Notes under the pieces: generated by a model
The model's input: the letters and a program-made list of their open reading frames with translations, nothing else
Database searches by the model: none
What the model was told of the DNA's origin: nothing
In this document: positions 52,144 to 61,650 of the stretch, piece by piece
Numbering within the stretch: the first letter of the stretch is position 1
Layout: each line of letters starts with the position of its first letter
Source of the DNA: Gammaproteobacteria bacterium
Lineage (GTDB): Bacteria; Pseudomonadota; Gammaproteobacteria; Steroidobacterales; Steroidobacteraceae
Direction of reading: 5' to 3'
Assembly (NCBI GenBank): GCA_003132025.1
Contig: PKWJ01000018.1
Coordinates: 353,341-417,340, forward strand
DNA length: 64,000 nucleotides
Made by a program: the position numbers and the translations under genes

Positions 52144-55086
52144 TCAGGCACGGACACGAACGTTCTCCGGATCAATCATGTGCGGGCTGACGATCTCGAC
52201 CTCCGTGGCCTCATTGTGGACCGGGGAGCTGGCGAGCAGCCGCTGCACGCGGCAATGCCGGCCGCCTTCGAGCAACGCCAGGCCGACCCAACCTTCAAGC
52301 TCTGTCGAAGGTGTCGAGGAAGTCACGTAACCCAGACTGACGGTGCGCGCCTTGGCCGCAACCAGGTGCGCGCCGTTGCGCAGGCGCCGTTTGCGATTCA
52401 CTGGCCGCACTCCCACCAGCTGCAATCGATCGGGCGCATGCAGGCCCGCGCGCTGCGACAGCTCGCGGCCGATGAAGTCGGCCTGCGGCTTGAGCATGCG
52501 TCCAAAACCGAGATCGTCGGCGCTGGTGTTGCCATTCATCTCGGCGCCGGTCACGTGGCCCTTCTCGATACGCAGCGTGTTGAGTGCATCAAGACCGTAC
52601 GGCCTGATGCCGAACGGCCGGCCGGCCGCAAGCACAGCCAGCCACACCTGCAGCCCGTGGCGCGCCGGCACTGCCAGCTCATAGGCCAGCTCGCCGGAGA
52701 ACGAGATGCGAAACACCCGCCCCGCGACTCCAGCGATCGTTGCGGCGCTGGCCGCCATGAACGGGAATGCCTGGCCCGACAGATCCAGATCCGCGACCAG
52801 CGCCGTCACGACCTCGCGTGAGCGCGGCCCGGCGATCGCGAACTGCGCCCACTGGTCCCCGACATCGCTCAGCAGTACATCAAATTGCGGGCACACCGCC
52901 TGCAGGTGAAACTCGATGTGCTCGAGCACCGCCGCCGCGTTGGCGGTGGTGGTGGTCACCAGGAAGTGCTGCTGCGCGAGCCTCGAGGTCGTACCGTCAT
53001 CGAGCAGCATGCCATCCTCGCGCAGCATAATGCCGTAGCGCGAGCGTCCGACGGCCAGTGTCGAGAAGGTATTGGCGTAAATGAAATCCAGGAACTTCGC
53101 GGCATCCGGCCCCTGGACGTCGATCTTGCCCAGGGTCGACACATCCGTGACGCCGACCGAAGTGCGCACCGCGCGTGCTTCGCGCAGCACCGGTTGCCAG
53201 CCGGATTGGCGCGAATAAACCAGCGGCCGCAACCACAGGCCGGTGGTCACGAAGCTTGCGCCGGCGGCTTCATGCCAGTCGTGCAACGGCAGGCGACGCT
53301 TGGGCTTGAGGTGCTGCCGCACTTCGCTGCCTGCCAGGGCGGCCAGCGGCACCGGCTGCGCATACGGACGGGCCTTCGGTTGCCCGACCTCCGCCAGCGG
53401 CAACCCGCGCGCCTGCGCCAGCACCGCGCTGCCGACCAGACCGCCAATGCGGCCCTGGTCGGTGGCCATCCCATGGGTCGTGTAGCGCTTCATGTGCTCG
53501 ACGTGCTCGTAGCCCTCGAGTTGGGCGAGCCGTACGTCCGCGGCGGTCACGTCGTTCTGCAGATCGACGAATGCCTTGCCGCGAGCCTGCACTTCCCACA
53601 GGGCACCGATCGGTGTCGCTTCCGCGTCGGGCGGCAGCGCAAGCTCCAGCCCGGCCGCGAGGCTCGCATGACCGAGTTCCGCGCCGATGACGCGCGCCGC
53701 CGCCTCGCCATTGCGGGCAGCGGCCGCAAGCCCGAACACGCCGCGCGCAGCGCCCGCTACCCGGCCGGCCGCCGGCGCAAGTTCCGGCGTGAAAGCCGCG
53801 ATTGCATCCTGCCATTTGAGTGCGGCCCCGAGTTGGCTGGCGAGTGCCGTCGCCGGGCAATAGCCGCCAGAGATCAGCAGGCTATCGGCTTCGAACTCGC
53901 GCCGCTGGCTGCCATCCCGGTTCGCGACCCTGACGCCGCCCACCGCGCCGCGTCCGATGACCGCCTCCACCACCACGCCCTCATGCACTTCGATGCCCAG
54001 CACCCGGGCGCGCTCGGCCGCCAGCGACCCGCTGCGCACGTCGATCACGCCTACGCGTTCGATACCTGCGCCGGCTAACGCAAACACGCTCTCATACGCC
54101 TGGTCGGTGTTGAGGAAAAACGCCGGCTGGCGGCCGACCGCGACCCCGTAACGGCGCAGGTAACCGAGCGCTGCCCCGGCCAGCATCACGCCTGGCAGGT
54201 CGTTGCCGGGGAAGGCGATCAGCCGCTCGATCGCCCCGGTGGCGAATATCACGCGCCGGGCGCGGATGATGCGCAGCCGCTCGCGTAGCCGACCGAGATT
54301 GGCCGCGTCAGCGCCTGCCAGCGTCTCCAGAGCAGCGAACACACCATGGCCGTAGGCCCCGAGCACCGTGGTGCGCGCCAGGCAGTGCACGCGCGGCAGG
54401 CCCGCGAGCGCGTCGCACGTGGTCTCGCGCCATTCGGCCCAGCGCGCATCGAGCAGCGCGCCGCCACCCAGCACCGTGTCCTGTTCCGCCAGCACCACGC
54501 GCAGGCCGCTCGCGCCCAGCCGATGCGCGGCGGTGAGGCCGGCGACCCCGGCACCGACCACGAGCACATCGGCATGATCGTGCACTGTCTCGGCCAGCGC
54601 CGCGTGCTCGCCCACGATCGCGTCGAGCCGGCCGAGTCCCGCGGCGTGGCGGATCAGCGGCTCGTATAGCGGCTCCCAAGCCCAGCCCGGCGCCATAAAG
54701 GTCTTGTAATAAAAGCCCGCGGGAATGAACCGCGCGATGCGATCGTTGAGCGCCATCACATCGAATCCGAGCGACGGCCAGCGGTTCTGGCTCTCGGCCA
54801 CCAGGTCCTGGTACAGCGCAAGCGTCGTGGCGAGATGGTTCGGCTCGCGGCCGCCGGCACCGATCACATCGACCAATGCACACGGCTCTTCCGGTCCGGC
54901 CGTCACGATGCCGCGCGGCCGATGGTACTTGAAGCTGCGCCCGACCAGGCGCCTGCCGTTGGCGAGCAGCGCCGATGCCAGCGTATCGCCCGCCACGCCC
55001 TGCATGCGCTGCCCGTCGAAGCGAAAGCCGAGCGGCCGCGCAGCGTCGGTGAGCAGCCCCTCGGCGATACGAGCAGGCCCCTGCAT
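52144..55086 (-). CDS. soxA: Sarcosine oxidase alpha subunit
   Basis: Large subunit (980 residues) binding NAD and folate. N-terminal 2Fe-2S-like fold domain with GRSFKYHRPRGIVTAGPEEP; Rossmann fold DVLVVGAGVAGLTAAHRLG; ends in a GcvT-like aminomethyltransferase domain (DVSTLGKIDVQGPDAAKFLD; FSGELAYELAVPA). The alpha subunit directs methylene transfer to THF. The ATG overlaps the soxD stop as TGATG. The sox order B-D-A-G is the usual one, and all four are on the minus strand. Confidence 0.94.
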   Translation of the reverse strand: MQGPARIAEGLLTDAARPLGFRFDGQRMQGVAGDTLASALLANGRRLVGRSFKYHRPRGIVTAGPEEPCALVDVIGAGGREPNHLATTLALYQDLVAESQNRWPSLGFDVMALNDRIARFIPAGFYYKTFMAPGWAWEPLYEPLIRHAAGLGRLDAIVGEHAALAETVHDHADVLVVGAGVAGLTAAHRLGASGLRVVLAEQDTVLGGGALLDARWAEWRETTCDALAGLPRVHCLARTTVLGAYGHGVFAALETLAGADAANLGRLRERLRIIRARRVIFATGAIERLIAFPGNDLPGVMLAGAALGYLRRYGVAVGRQPAFFLNTDQAYESVFALAGAGIERVGVIDVRSGSLAAERARVLGIEVHEGVVVEAVIGRGAVGGVRVANRDGSQRREFEADSLLISGGYCPATALASQLGAALKWQDAIAAFTPELAPAAGRVAGAARGVFGLAAAARNGEAAARVIGAELGHASLAAGLELALPPDAEATPIGALWEVQARGKAFVDLQNDVTAADVRLAQLEGYEHVEHMKRYTTHGMATDQGRIGGLVGSAVLAQARGLPLAEVGQPKARPYAQPVPLAALAGSEVRQHLKPKRRLPLHDWHEAAGASFVTTGLWLRPLVYSRQSGWQPVLREARAVRTSVGVTDVSTLGKIDVQGPDAAKFLDFIYANTFSTLAVGRSRYGIMLREDGMLLDDGTTSRLAQQHFLVTTTTANAAAVLEHIEFHLQAVCPQFDVLLSDVGDQWAQFAIAGPRSREVVTALVADLDLSGQAFPFMAASAATIAGVAGRVFRISFSGELAYELAVPARHGLQVWLAVLAAGRPFGIRPYGLDALNTLRIEKGHVTGAEMNGNTSADDLGFGRMLKPQADFIGRELSQRAGLHAPDRLQLVGVRPVNRKRRLRNGAHLVAAKARTVSLGYVTSSTPSTELEGWVGLALLEGGRHCRVQRLLASSPVHNEATEVEIVSPHMIDPENVRVRA

Positions 55087-55370
55087 CAGCGCCCCGGTTC
55101 CCGCGGCAGCGATGCCTGATCCTCGGCGTTGCCGACCCAGCGGATCTCGTGCGTCAGTGTGTGGCGCACCAGTTTCAGCAGCCGGCGGCAGCCACCCACG
55201 TGCAGCCACCACTCCAGGTGCCAGCCGCGCGGATTTTTGCGCTCATAGACATAGGCGCTGAATGCCTCCAGCCCGGCATCAGCCGCCGGGCGGGACTGGC
55301 TGGCGTCGCCGCGGTAGCGAAACTCGGTTTCGTCGCGCTCGCCACACCACGGACATCTGATTCGCAGCAT
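55086..55370 (-). CDS. soxD: Sarcosine oxidase delta subunit
   Basis: Small zinc-binding subunit (94 residues) of heterotetrameric sarcosine oxidase. The CPWCGERDETEFRYRGDA start and HLEWWLHVGGCRRLLKLVRHT are the family signature; the Cys pair and later Cys/His may bind zinc. It starts at MLRIRCPWCG, 13 bases after soxB, and its stop overlaps the soxA start by one base. Its size is normal for SoxD. Confidence 0.93.
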   Translation of the reverse strand: MLRIRCPWCGERDETEFRYRGDASQSRPAADAGLEAFSAYVYERKNPRGWHLEWWLHVGGCRRLLKLVRHTLTHEIRWVGNAEDQASLPREPGR

Positions 55371-55382
55371 CGGACGACGTGA

Positions 55383-56690
55383 TCAGTGCGCGTACGGAAA
55401 CGGCCCGGCGCCGCGCTCGTCCAGCGTGCGGCCGGCCGCGAAGCGGCCCAGGTCCAGGTGCGCCGCCAACGGATGGGCCGCGTCACGCGCAATCAGGTGC
55501 GCGGTGCACATGCCGCCGGCCGGAATGGCCTTGAAGCCACCGTAACACCAGCCGCCGTTGAGGATCAGCCCGTCGATCGGCGTCTTCGAAATAATAGGCG
55601 AGCCGTCCATGCTCATGTCCATGACGCCGCCCCATTGCCGCAGCACCTTCACCCGCGCCAGCCCCGGCATCAGCGTCACCGCCTCCATCGCCACTTCTTC
55701 GGCGACCGGCAGCGTACCGCGCTGAGCGTAGGTGTTATAGCCGTCGATCGCGCCGCCGAACACCAGGCCGCCCTTGTCCGACTGGCTGATGTAGAAATGT
55801 CCGGCGCCGTAGGTGACCACCACGTCGAGCACCGGCTTGATGGCTTCGCTGACGAACGCCTGCAGCACGTGGGTCTCGATCGGCAGCGTCAGTCCAGCCA
55901 TTGCGGCGAGTTGCGAGGAATGACCGGCCACCGCAAGGCAGATCGTATCGGCCTCGATCAGCCCGCGCGTGGTGTCGACGCCGGTCACGCGCCGTGCGTC
56001 GCGTCGCATGCCGGTGACTTCGCAGTGTTCGATAATGTCCACGCCGGCCTGCGATGCCGCGCGCGCATAGCCCCACGCCACCGCGTCGTGGCGCACGGTG
56101 CCGCCGCGCGGCTGCAGGAAGCCGCCGAGCACCGGGTAGCGGCCGTTATCCAGGTCGACCAGCGGCACCATCCCCTTCACGGCCTCGCGGCTCAGCCGCA
56201 CCGCGCCCACGCCGAGCAGCCGCATCAGGTTGGCGCGCCGGGTAAACAGGTCGCGCTGAGCTTCGGTGTGGAACAGGTTGAGCGTGCCGCGCTGGCTGAC
56301 CATGGCGTTGAAATTCAGCCGGCGCTCGAGCCCTTCCCACAGCTGCAGCGAGTAGTCGTAGAAGCGGATATTGTCCGGCAGGAAATAGTTCGAGCGGATG
56401 ATGGTGGTATTGCGGCCGACGTTACCCAGTCCGATCGGACCCTTCTCCAGCACCGCCACATCGCGGATGCCGTACTCGCTGGCGAGGTAATAAGCGGTCG
56501 CCAGTCCGTGTCCACCACCGCCGACGATCACCACCCGGTAGCGCGGGCGCGGCGTCGCCTTGGCCCAGGCGCGCCGCCAGCCGCGCTGGCCCGCCAGACC
56601 TTCGGTCAGCAGCCGCCAGCCCGAATAGCGGCCGCTGGATTCACCATCGGCGCGCGCGGGCACCGGCTCAGGGTTAGGCACGGCAGTCAT
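55383..56690 (-). CDS. soxB: Sarcosine oxidase beta subunit
   Basis: Catalytic subunit (435 residues) binding FAD and covalent FMN. The Rossmann motif is VVIVGGGGHGLATAYYLASE, followed by NVGRNTTIIRSNYFLPDNI typical of SoxB. The PIISKTPIDGLILNGGWCYG block near the C-terminus is also family-specific. It oxidises sarcosine to glycine. It is the first gene of the soxBDAG-dimethylglycine dehydrogenase set and runs divergently from the quaternary-amine transporter operon across about 115 bases. Length is normal (about 405-435). Confidence 0.94.
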   Translation of the reverse strand: MTAVPNPEPVPARADGESSGRYSGWRLLTEGLAGQRGWRRAWAKATPRPRYRVVIVGGGGHGLATAYYLASEYGIRDVAVLEKGPIGLGNVGRNTTIIRSNYFLPDNIRFYDYSLQLWEGLERRLNFNAMVSQRGTLNLFHTEAQRDLFTRRANLMRLLGVGAVRLSREAVKGMVPLVDLDNGRYPVLGGFLQPRGGTVRHDAVAWGYARAASQAGVDIIEHCEVTGMRRDARRVTGVDTTRGLIEADTICLAVAGHSSQLAAMAGLTLPIETHVLQAFVSEAIKPVLDVVVTYGAGHFYISQSDKGGLVFGGAIDGYNTYAQRGTLPVAEEVAMEAVTLMPGLARVKVLRQWGGVMDMSMDGSPIISKTPIDGLILNGGWCYGGFKAIPAGGMCTAHLIARDAAHPLAAHLDLGRFAAGRTLDERGAGPFPYAH

Positions 56691-56806
56691 CTTCGCTGGC
56701 CATCATAAAGCGCTGGCGCGGCCATGAGTGCATTTTGCGCGATCAATGGCGCTCTTGACGCGCACCACGACAACCGACACCGTGGCGGTCGGCATGGAGG
56801 TGGCCG

Positions 56807-57718
56807 ATGGCCAACATTCTTAAGTCGCTGTGTGTGGCCGCGGTGCTGGCGCTCGGCGCGTCGCCGCAGTTGCAGGCGGCGGTGATCGTGTCTTCGAAGC
56901 TGTCGAGCGAGTCGGCCATGATCGGCCACATGATCCGCCTGCTGCTGAATGCGGATGGGATCGCAACGATTGATCGCATGACGCTCGGCGCGACTCCGGT
57001 CGTGCGCAAAGCGCTGCTGTCCGGCGAGATCGACATCTACGTCGAGTACACCGGCAACGCCGGTTTCTTTTTCAATGTCGCATCCGATCCCGCCTGGAAG
57101 GATCTGCAGCAGGGTTATCAGCTCGGTTCGCGGCTCGATTACGCCGCCAACCACATCGTGTGGCTCACGCCCGCCAATGCCAGCAACTCCTGGGCGCTGG
57201 CGGTGCGCCGCGACGTCGCCCGTGCCAATAACCTGAAGACAATGAGTGATTTCGGCCGCTGGGTGGCCGGCGGCGGCAAGGTGGTGCTGGCCTGTTCGGC
57301 CGAGTTCGCCAATGCCGGTACGCTGCGCTCACTCGAGAAGACTTATGGCTTTACGATGCGATCCGCGCAGCTGATCGTGCTCGCCGGCGGGGAGACCTCG
57401 GCGACCATCGGCGCGGCGGCCGCGCGCACCAACGGCACCAATACCGCCATGGTGTACGGCACCGACGGCGGCATCGATGCGGCGAACCTGCAGGTCATGG
57501 AGGATGATCGCCACGACCAGCCGATCTATGCGCCGGTGCCGATCATCCGCGAGTCGGTGCTGGCGGCAAACCCGCAGATTGCGCAGCTGGTCAAGCCGCT
57601 GATGCAGAGCTTCACGCGCGAGACGCTGCAGCGCCTGAATGAGCGGGTGCAGATCGACGGCGAATCGGCGCAGTCGGTGGCCGAAGACTATCTGCGCACG
57701 CGCGGCCTGCTGAAATGA
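56807..57718 (+). CDS. Quaternary-amine binding protein, OsmF/YehZ/OpuCC-like
   Basis: Periplasmic binding protein of the OpuAC type (303 residues). The signal peptide is MANILKSLCVAAVLALGA, then VIVSSKLSSESAMIGHMIRL and the EIDIYVEYTGNAG block, typical for glycine-betaine/choline binding proteins of the YehZ/OpuC group. The WALAVRRDVARANNLKTMSD segment also fits. First gene of the operon binding protein-permease-ATPase-permease. The likely ligand is a betaine, choline or a related quaternary amine. Confidence 0.88.
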   Translation: MANILKSLCVAAVLALGASPQLQAAVIVSSKLSSESAMIGHMIRLLLNADGIATIDRMTLGATPVVRKALLSGEIDIYVEYTGNAGFFFNVASDPAWKDLQQGYQLGSRLDYAANHIVWLTPANASNSWALAVRRDVARANNLKTMSDFGRWVAGGGKVVLACSAEFANAGTLRSLEKTYGFTMRSAQLIVLAGGETSATIGAAAARTNGTNTAMVYGTDGGIDAANLQVMEDDRHDQPIYAPVPIIRESVLAANPQIAQLVKPLMQSFTRETLQRLNERVQIDGESAQSVAEDYLRTRGLLK

Positions 57719-58869
57719 CGCAGCATCGGATCGATCCGCTCGGTGCGCTGGTCACGGCCGTGGGCGCCGCGGCGCTGCTGTGGCTGCCGTTCGTGGTGCT
57801 GAAGCCGAACCGCATCCTGCCGGGCGATGCGCGCAGTCTGATCGCGGTGCTGCCGCCATCCACAACGATCGCCTGTCTGGCGTGCCTGATCCTGGTGGCG
57901 CTGGCGGCACTGGCCATGTCCAAGCCCCCGGTGCGGCTGGCCGCGGCCCTGCTCGGCGTGATCGTGGTGGCAGCGGCGATCTCTACGGCGGGCGATGTGC
58001 TGACACCGCCCGGCAACCGGGTGGTGCGCGTTGCGCCCGGCTCGGGTTTCTGGGTGCTGCTGGTGGCGGTCGGCCTGATGGCTACCGACGCCATCACACG
58101 CCTGCGGCCGCGGCCCGCCGCACGGGTACTGATGCTGGCGCTGTTCGCCGCGGTGACTTTGTTCGCACTCGCGCACGGCACCTTCGACCATCTGTCGGTG
58201 ATGCGCGAATACGCGGTCAACGCCGGTCGCTTCGCGCACGAGGTGCGCCAGCACGTGTGGCTGGCGCTTGGCTCGCTGGGCACCGCGGTCATCGTGGCGC
58301 TGCCGCTGGGCATCCTGTGCCACCGCGTACCACGGCTGCGCGGCGGCGTTCTGGGCACGCTCAACGTGATCCAGACGATCCCTGCGATCGCGCTGTTCGG
58401 TATCCTGATGGCGCCGCTCGGAGCCCTGGCAGCGGCCGTGCCGCTGGCAGCGCAGCTCGGAATCCGCGGCATCGGCGCCGCACCCGCGGTCGTGGCGCTG
58501 TTCCTGTATTCGCTGCTGCCGGTGGTGGCCAATACGGTCGCCGGCCTCAAACGGGTGTCGCCCGCCGCCGTGGAAGCCGCACGCGGCATGGGCATGACCA
58601 GCTGGCAGGTCCTGACTGGAGTCGAACTGTCGCTGGCGCTGCCGACGATCCTCACCGGTATCCGTATCGTGCTGGTGCAGAACATCGGCCTCGTGACTGT
58701 CGCCGCGCTGATCGGCGGCGGTGGCCTCGGCGTGTTCGTGTTTCAGGGCATCGGCCAGACGGCGATCGACCTGGTGCTGCTCGGAGCGATTCCCACGGTG
58801 GCGCTGGCCTTCTCGGCCGCGGTGCTGCTGGATGCGGTGGTGGAAACGATGAATCGGGCGCGGCAATGA
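57715..58869 (+). CDS. Quaternary-amine ABC permease, YehY-like
   Basis: Permease of 384 residues, with extra hydrophobic N-terminal helices (about 130 residues) before the core permease domain (VWLALGSLGTAVIVALPLGI). The EAA-type loop AARGMGMTSWQVLTGVELSL is present. Its ATG overlaps the stop of the binding-protein gene as ATGA, and its stop overlaps the ATPase start as ATGA. Extended N-terminal helices are known in YehY-type permeases. Works with the YehW-like permease. Confidence 0.88.
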   Translation: MTQHRIDPLGALVTAVGAAALLWLPFVVLKPNRILPGDARSLIAVLPPSTTIACLACLILVALAALAMSKPPVRLAAALLGVIVVAAAISTAGDVLTPPGNRVVRVAPGSGFWVLLVAVGLMATDAITRLRPRPAARVLMLALFAAVTLFALAHGTFDHLSVMREYAVNAGRFAHEVRQHVWLALGSLGTAVIVALPLGILCHRVPRLRGGVLGTLNVIQTIPAIALFGILMAPLGALAAAVPLAAQLGIRGIGAAPAVVALFLYSLLPVVANTVAGLKRVSPAAVEAARGMGMTSWQVLTGVELSLALPTILTGIRIVLVQNIGLVTVAALIGGGGLGVFVFQGIGQTAIDLVLLGAIPTVALAFSAAVLLDAVVETMNRARQ

Positions 58870-59801
58870 TTACCGTCGACAAGCTCAGCAAGCGCTACGG
58901 CACCACCACGGTGGTCGATCAGGCCTCGATGGTGATCGAACGCAACTCCATCACGGTGATCGTAGGCACTTCCGGCTCCGGCAAGTCGACGCTGCTGCGC
59001 ATGATCAATCGCCTGGTGGAGCCGAGCAGCGGCCGGGTGCTGATCGACGGCAACGACACCGCGCGCGAACCCGCCCATCTGCTGCGGCGCCGGATCGGCT
59101 ATGCGATCCAGGGCCACGGGCTGTTCCCACACCGCACCGTGGCCGAAAACATCGCCACCGTGCCGCGCCTGCTCGGCTGGGATCAGGCCCGGGTGCGCGC
59201 CCGGGTCGACGAACTGCTGGGCGTGTTCCAGCTCGATCCGGCGGAATTTGCCGGAAAATTTCCACATCAGCTATCCGGGGGGCAGCAGCAACGCGTCGGC
59301 GTGGCGCGAGCGCTGGCCGCCGAACCGGCGGTGCTGCTGATGGACGAACCGTTCGGAGCGCTCGACCCGATCATCCGCGCCAAGGCGCAGGACGATCTGC
59401 TCGACATCCAGCGACGTTTCGCGACCACGATCGTGCTGGTGACGCACGATATGGATGAAGCGTTCCGCCTCGGCAGTCGCGTCGCGGTGATGAGCCAGGG
59501 CCGGGTACTGCAGTACGACCGCCCGGCGGCGCTGCTCACGCGCCCGGCGGACCCGTTCGTGTCGCGCATGACCGGCAGCGCCGATCGCGCCATGAAGCTG
59601 CTGTCGCTGACCACGGCAGGTGAAGTGGCGGTGCCGGGAAGCTCCAACGGCCCGACAGTGGCGGCATCCGCCTCGCTGCGCGACGCGCTGTCGGAACTGG
59701 TGTGGCGCGGCGCCGAATCCGCCGCCGTGGTCGACGCCAACGGCATGCCGTGCGGGTGCCTGACGGTGGCCGCGATTCTTGCGCACGGACGGCCGGGTTG
59801 A
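58866..59801 (+). CDS. Quaternary-amine ABC ATPase, YehX/OpuCA-like
   Basis: ATPase of 311 residues with Walker A GTSGSGKSTLLRM, signature LSGGQQQRVGVARAL and Walker B VLLMDEPFGALDP. The MINRLVEPSSGRVLIDG block is close to glycine-betaine importers. A short C-terminal CBS-like region (EVAVPGS, ASLRDALSELVWRGAESAAV) follows the ATPase core. Its start overlaps the upstream permease stop, and its stop overlaps the downstream permease start as TGATG. The CBS part may sense ionic strength, as in OpuA, but is short. Confidence 0.89.
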   Translation: MITVDKLSKRYGTTTVVDQASMVIERNSITVIVGTSGSGKSTLLRMINRLVEPSSGRVLIDGNDTAREPAHLLRRRIGYAIQGHGLFPHRTVAENIATVPRLLGWDQARVRARVDELLGVFQLDPAEFAGKFPHQLSGGQQQRVGVARALAAEPAVLLMDEPFGALDPIIRAKAQDDLLDIQRRFATTIVLVTHDMDEAFRLGSRVAVMSQGRVLQYDRPAALLTRPADPFVSRMTGSADRAMKLLSLTTAGEVAVPGSSNGPTVAASASLRDALSELVWRGAESAAVVDANGMPCGCLTVAAILAHGRPG

Positions 59802-60541
59802 TGCCGGGCAGCGCTGCGCTGCTGCGCCTGGCGGCGCTGGCGCTGCTGGTGGCATTCCTGCTGACACCGTACAGCTTCGCCCCGTTGTTCGAACCGCTGA
59901 CGCAGTACGGAGCGCCGGCGATCTACGATCAGGGCAATCTGCTGACACTGGCGCTGGCGCAGATCGGGACCGTGCTGTGCGCAACGGCGGCCAGTACGCT
60001 GGTGGCCGTCGGTCTCGGCATCGCGGTGACGCGCCCCAGCGGCGCGCAGTTCCTGCCCCTGTCGCGCACGCTGGTCAATATCGGACAGACCTTCCCGCCG
60101 GTGGCGGTGCTGGCGATCGCGGTGCCACTGGTTGGGTTTGGCCTGAAGCCAACCCTGATCGCACTGTTCTGTTACGGCCTGCTGCCGATCTTCGAGAACA
60201 CCATCGGCGGACTGCGCGCCTGTCCGCCGGCGGTGCTGGAGGCCGCCAGCGGCATGGGGATGAGCCCCGGCCAGCGCCTGCTTTCGATTGAGCTCCCGCT
60301 TGCTATGCCGTTGATTCTAGAGGGAATTAGAATTTCACTGGTCATCAACGTGGGTACCGCTGCGATCGGCTCCACGGTTGGCGCCAAGGGCCTGGGCGAG
60401 GTAATCATCGCCGGACTTCTGTCAAATAACGCCGCGTTCATTTTGCAGGGCGGCCTGCTGACCGGACTGATCGCGATCCTGCTTTATGACACGATGGTAG
60501 CGGTCGAACGTCGTCTGTTCGGCAACGTGCGCATCGAATAA
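59801..60541 (+). CDS. Quaternary-amine ABC permease, YehW-like
   Basis: Second permease of the system (246 residues), with six predicted helices. EAA-type loop: AASGMGMSPGQRLLSIELPL. Start at ATG overlapping the ATPase stop by one base. The four-gene set binding protein-YehY-YehX-YehW resembles the E. coli yehZYXW osmoprotectant system by content, though the order differs. It is followed by a gap with a MerR-type operator before the desaturase gene. Confidence 0.89.
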   Translation: MPGSAALLRLAALALLVAFLLTPYSFAPLFEPLTQYGAPAIYDQGNLLTLALAQIGTVLCATAASTLVAVGLGIAVTRPSGAQFLPLSRTLVNIGQTFPPVAVLAIAVPLVGFGLKPTLIALFCYGLLPIFENTIGGLRACPPAVLEAASGMGMSPGQRLLSIELPLAMPLILEGIRISLVINVGTAAIGSTVGAKGLGEVIIAGLLSNNAAFILQGGLLTGLIAILLYDTMVAVERRLFGNVRIE

Positions 60542-60598
60542 TCAAATAGTCCTAGCCAATTCCTGCATCACGTTATGCGATCCATTCGACGGCGCCGC

Positions 60599-60629
60599 TT
60601 GACGTTTACGCTTACAATAAACGTAAGAA
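60599..60629 (+). promoter_or_regulatory. MerR-type promoter/operator upstream of the desaturase
   Basis: TTGACG (60599-60604) and TAAGAA (60624-60629) are separated by 19 bases instead of 17, and a dyad TTACG-N-TTA-N3-TAA-N-CGTAA fills the spacer (60606-60626). A long spacer with a central dyad is the hallmark of promoters controlled by MerR-family activators, such as LiuR-like regulators. Coupled to the desaturase start about 25 bases later. Confidence 0.6.
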
Positions 60630-60653
60630 GTTTCCGACATTGGCTGGCGGTCC

Positions 60654-61634
60654 ATGGCTGTACCGACCTTCGAGCTGGATGCGAGCGGCGCAGGTATAAC
60701 GCGCGGCGAGCGGCGGCCCATGGTCGAAATTCCGACGCTGCTGGTCATCGTTGCCGCCTATGGCGGCTGGCTGGCGATCACCCTTGCCTATCGGCATTGG
60801 CCGCTGGCGCTGGTGGCACCGATCGCGGTGCTGCTGATCACGCTACACAGTTCGCTGCAGCACGAGATCGTGCACGGTCACCCGACCCGCTGGCATCGCA
60901 TCAACTGGATACTCGGCATGGTGCCACTGTCCTTGTGGTTGCCGTTCGAGCGCTACCGGCAGACTCACCTGGCGCACCACATCGACCGGCGGCTCACCGA
61001 CCCGCTCGATGATCCGGAATCCTTCTATTGGACACCGGATCAGTGGTCCGAACTCAGCCCCATCACGCGTGCGCTGCTGCACGCCCAGCAGACACTCGCC
61101 GGGCGGATCCTGATCGGCCCATTCTGGAGCATCGGCCGATTCATGCGCTTCGAATGGCACGCGGTGCGGCGTAACGAGCACGCGGCGCGCACCGTCTGGC
61201 TCAAACACCTGCTGTGGTGTGTGCCAGTGATCGTATGGGTGAAGCTGGTGTGCGGTATTCCGCTGTCGCTCTATTTCTTGGTGATGGTGATGCCGGCACA
61301 TTCCATCCAGCTGATCCGCTCCTTTGCCGAGCATCGGGCGCGCCTGGAGACACGGCAGCGCATCGCGATCGTCGAAGGTTCGTGGTTCTTAGGCCCGCTG
61401 TTCCTGTTCAACAATCTGCACTCGCTGCATCACGAGGCGCCGAAGATCCCCTGGTATCAGTACAACGCGCGCTACCGCGAGGTGCGCGACCGCCTGATCG
61501 CGGAAAACGGCGGCTTGGTGTACTGGACCTATTTCGATGTGGCGCGCCGCTTCCTGTTTCGCCGGCACGACGCGCCGCTGCATCCGCTGCCGAAGGGCCG
61601 CGTACCCGCCCGCCGCTCCGCCGCCTTGAGCTGA
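60654..61634 (+). CDS. Membrane fatty acid desaturase-family protein
   Basis: Di-iron membrane enzyme of 326 residues. Three His boxes are visible: HEIVHGH, HLAHH and LHSLHHE, with hydrophobic helices between them. The family comprises fatty acid desaturases and hydroxylases acting on various lipids or small molecules; the substrate here is unknown. It starts with ATG at 60654, and has a candidate MerR-type promoter just upstream. It is not coupled to the transporter operon. Confidence 0.83.
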   Translation: MAVPTFELDASGAGITRGERRPMVEIPTLLVIVAAYGGWLAITLAYRHWPLALVAPIAVLLITLHSSLQHEIVHGHPTRWHRINWILGMVPLSLWLPFERYRQTHLAHHIDRRLTDPLDDPESFYWTPDQWSELSPITRALLHAQQTLAGRILIGPFWSIGRFMRFEWHAVRRNEHAARTVWLKHLLWCVPVIVWVKLVCGIPLSLYFLVMVMPAHSIQLIRSFAEHRARLETRQRIAIVEGSWFLGPLFLFNNLHSLHHEAPKIPWYQYNARYREVRDRLIAENGGLVYWTYFDVARRFLFRRHDAPLHPLPKGRVPARRSAALS

Positions 61635-61650
61635 TCTTCGCTGCCGGCTG

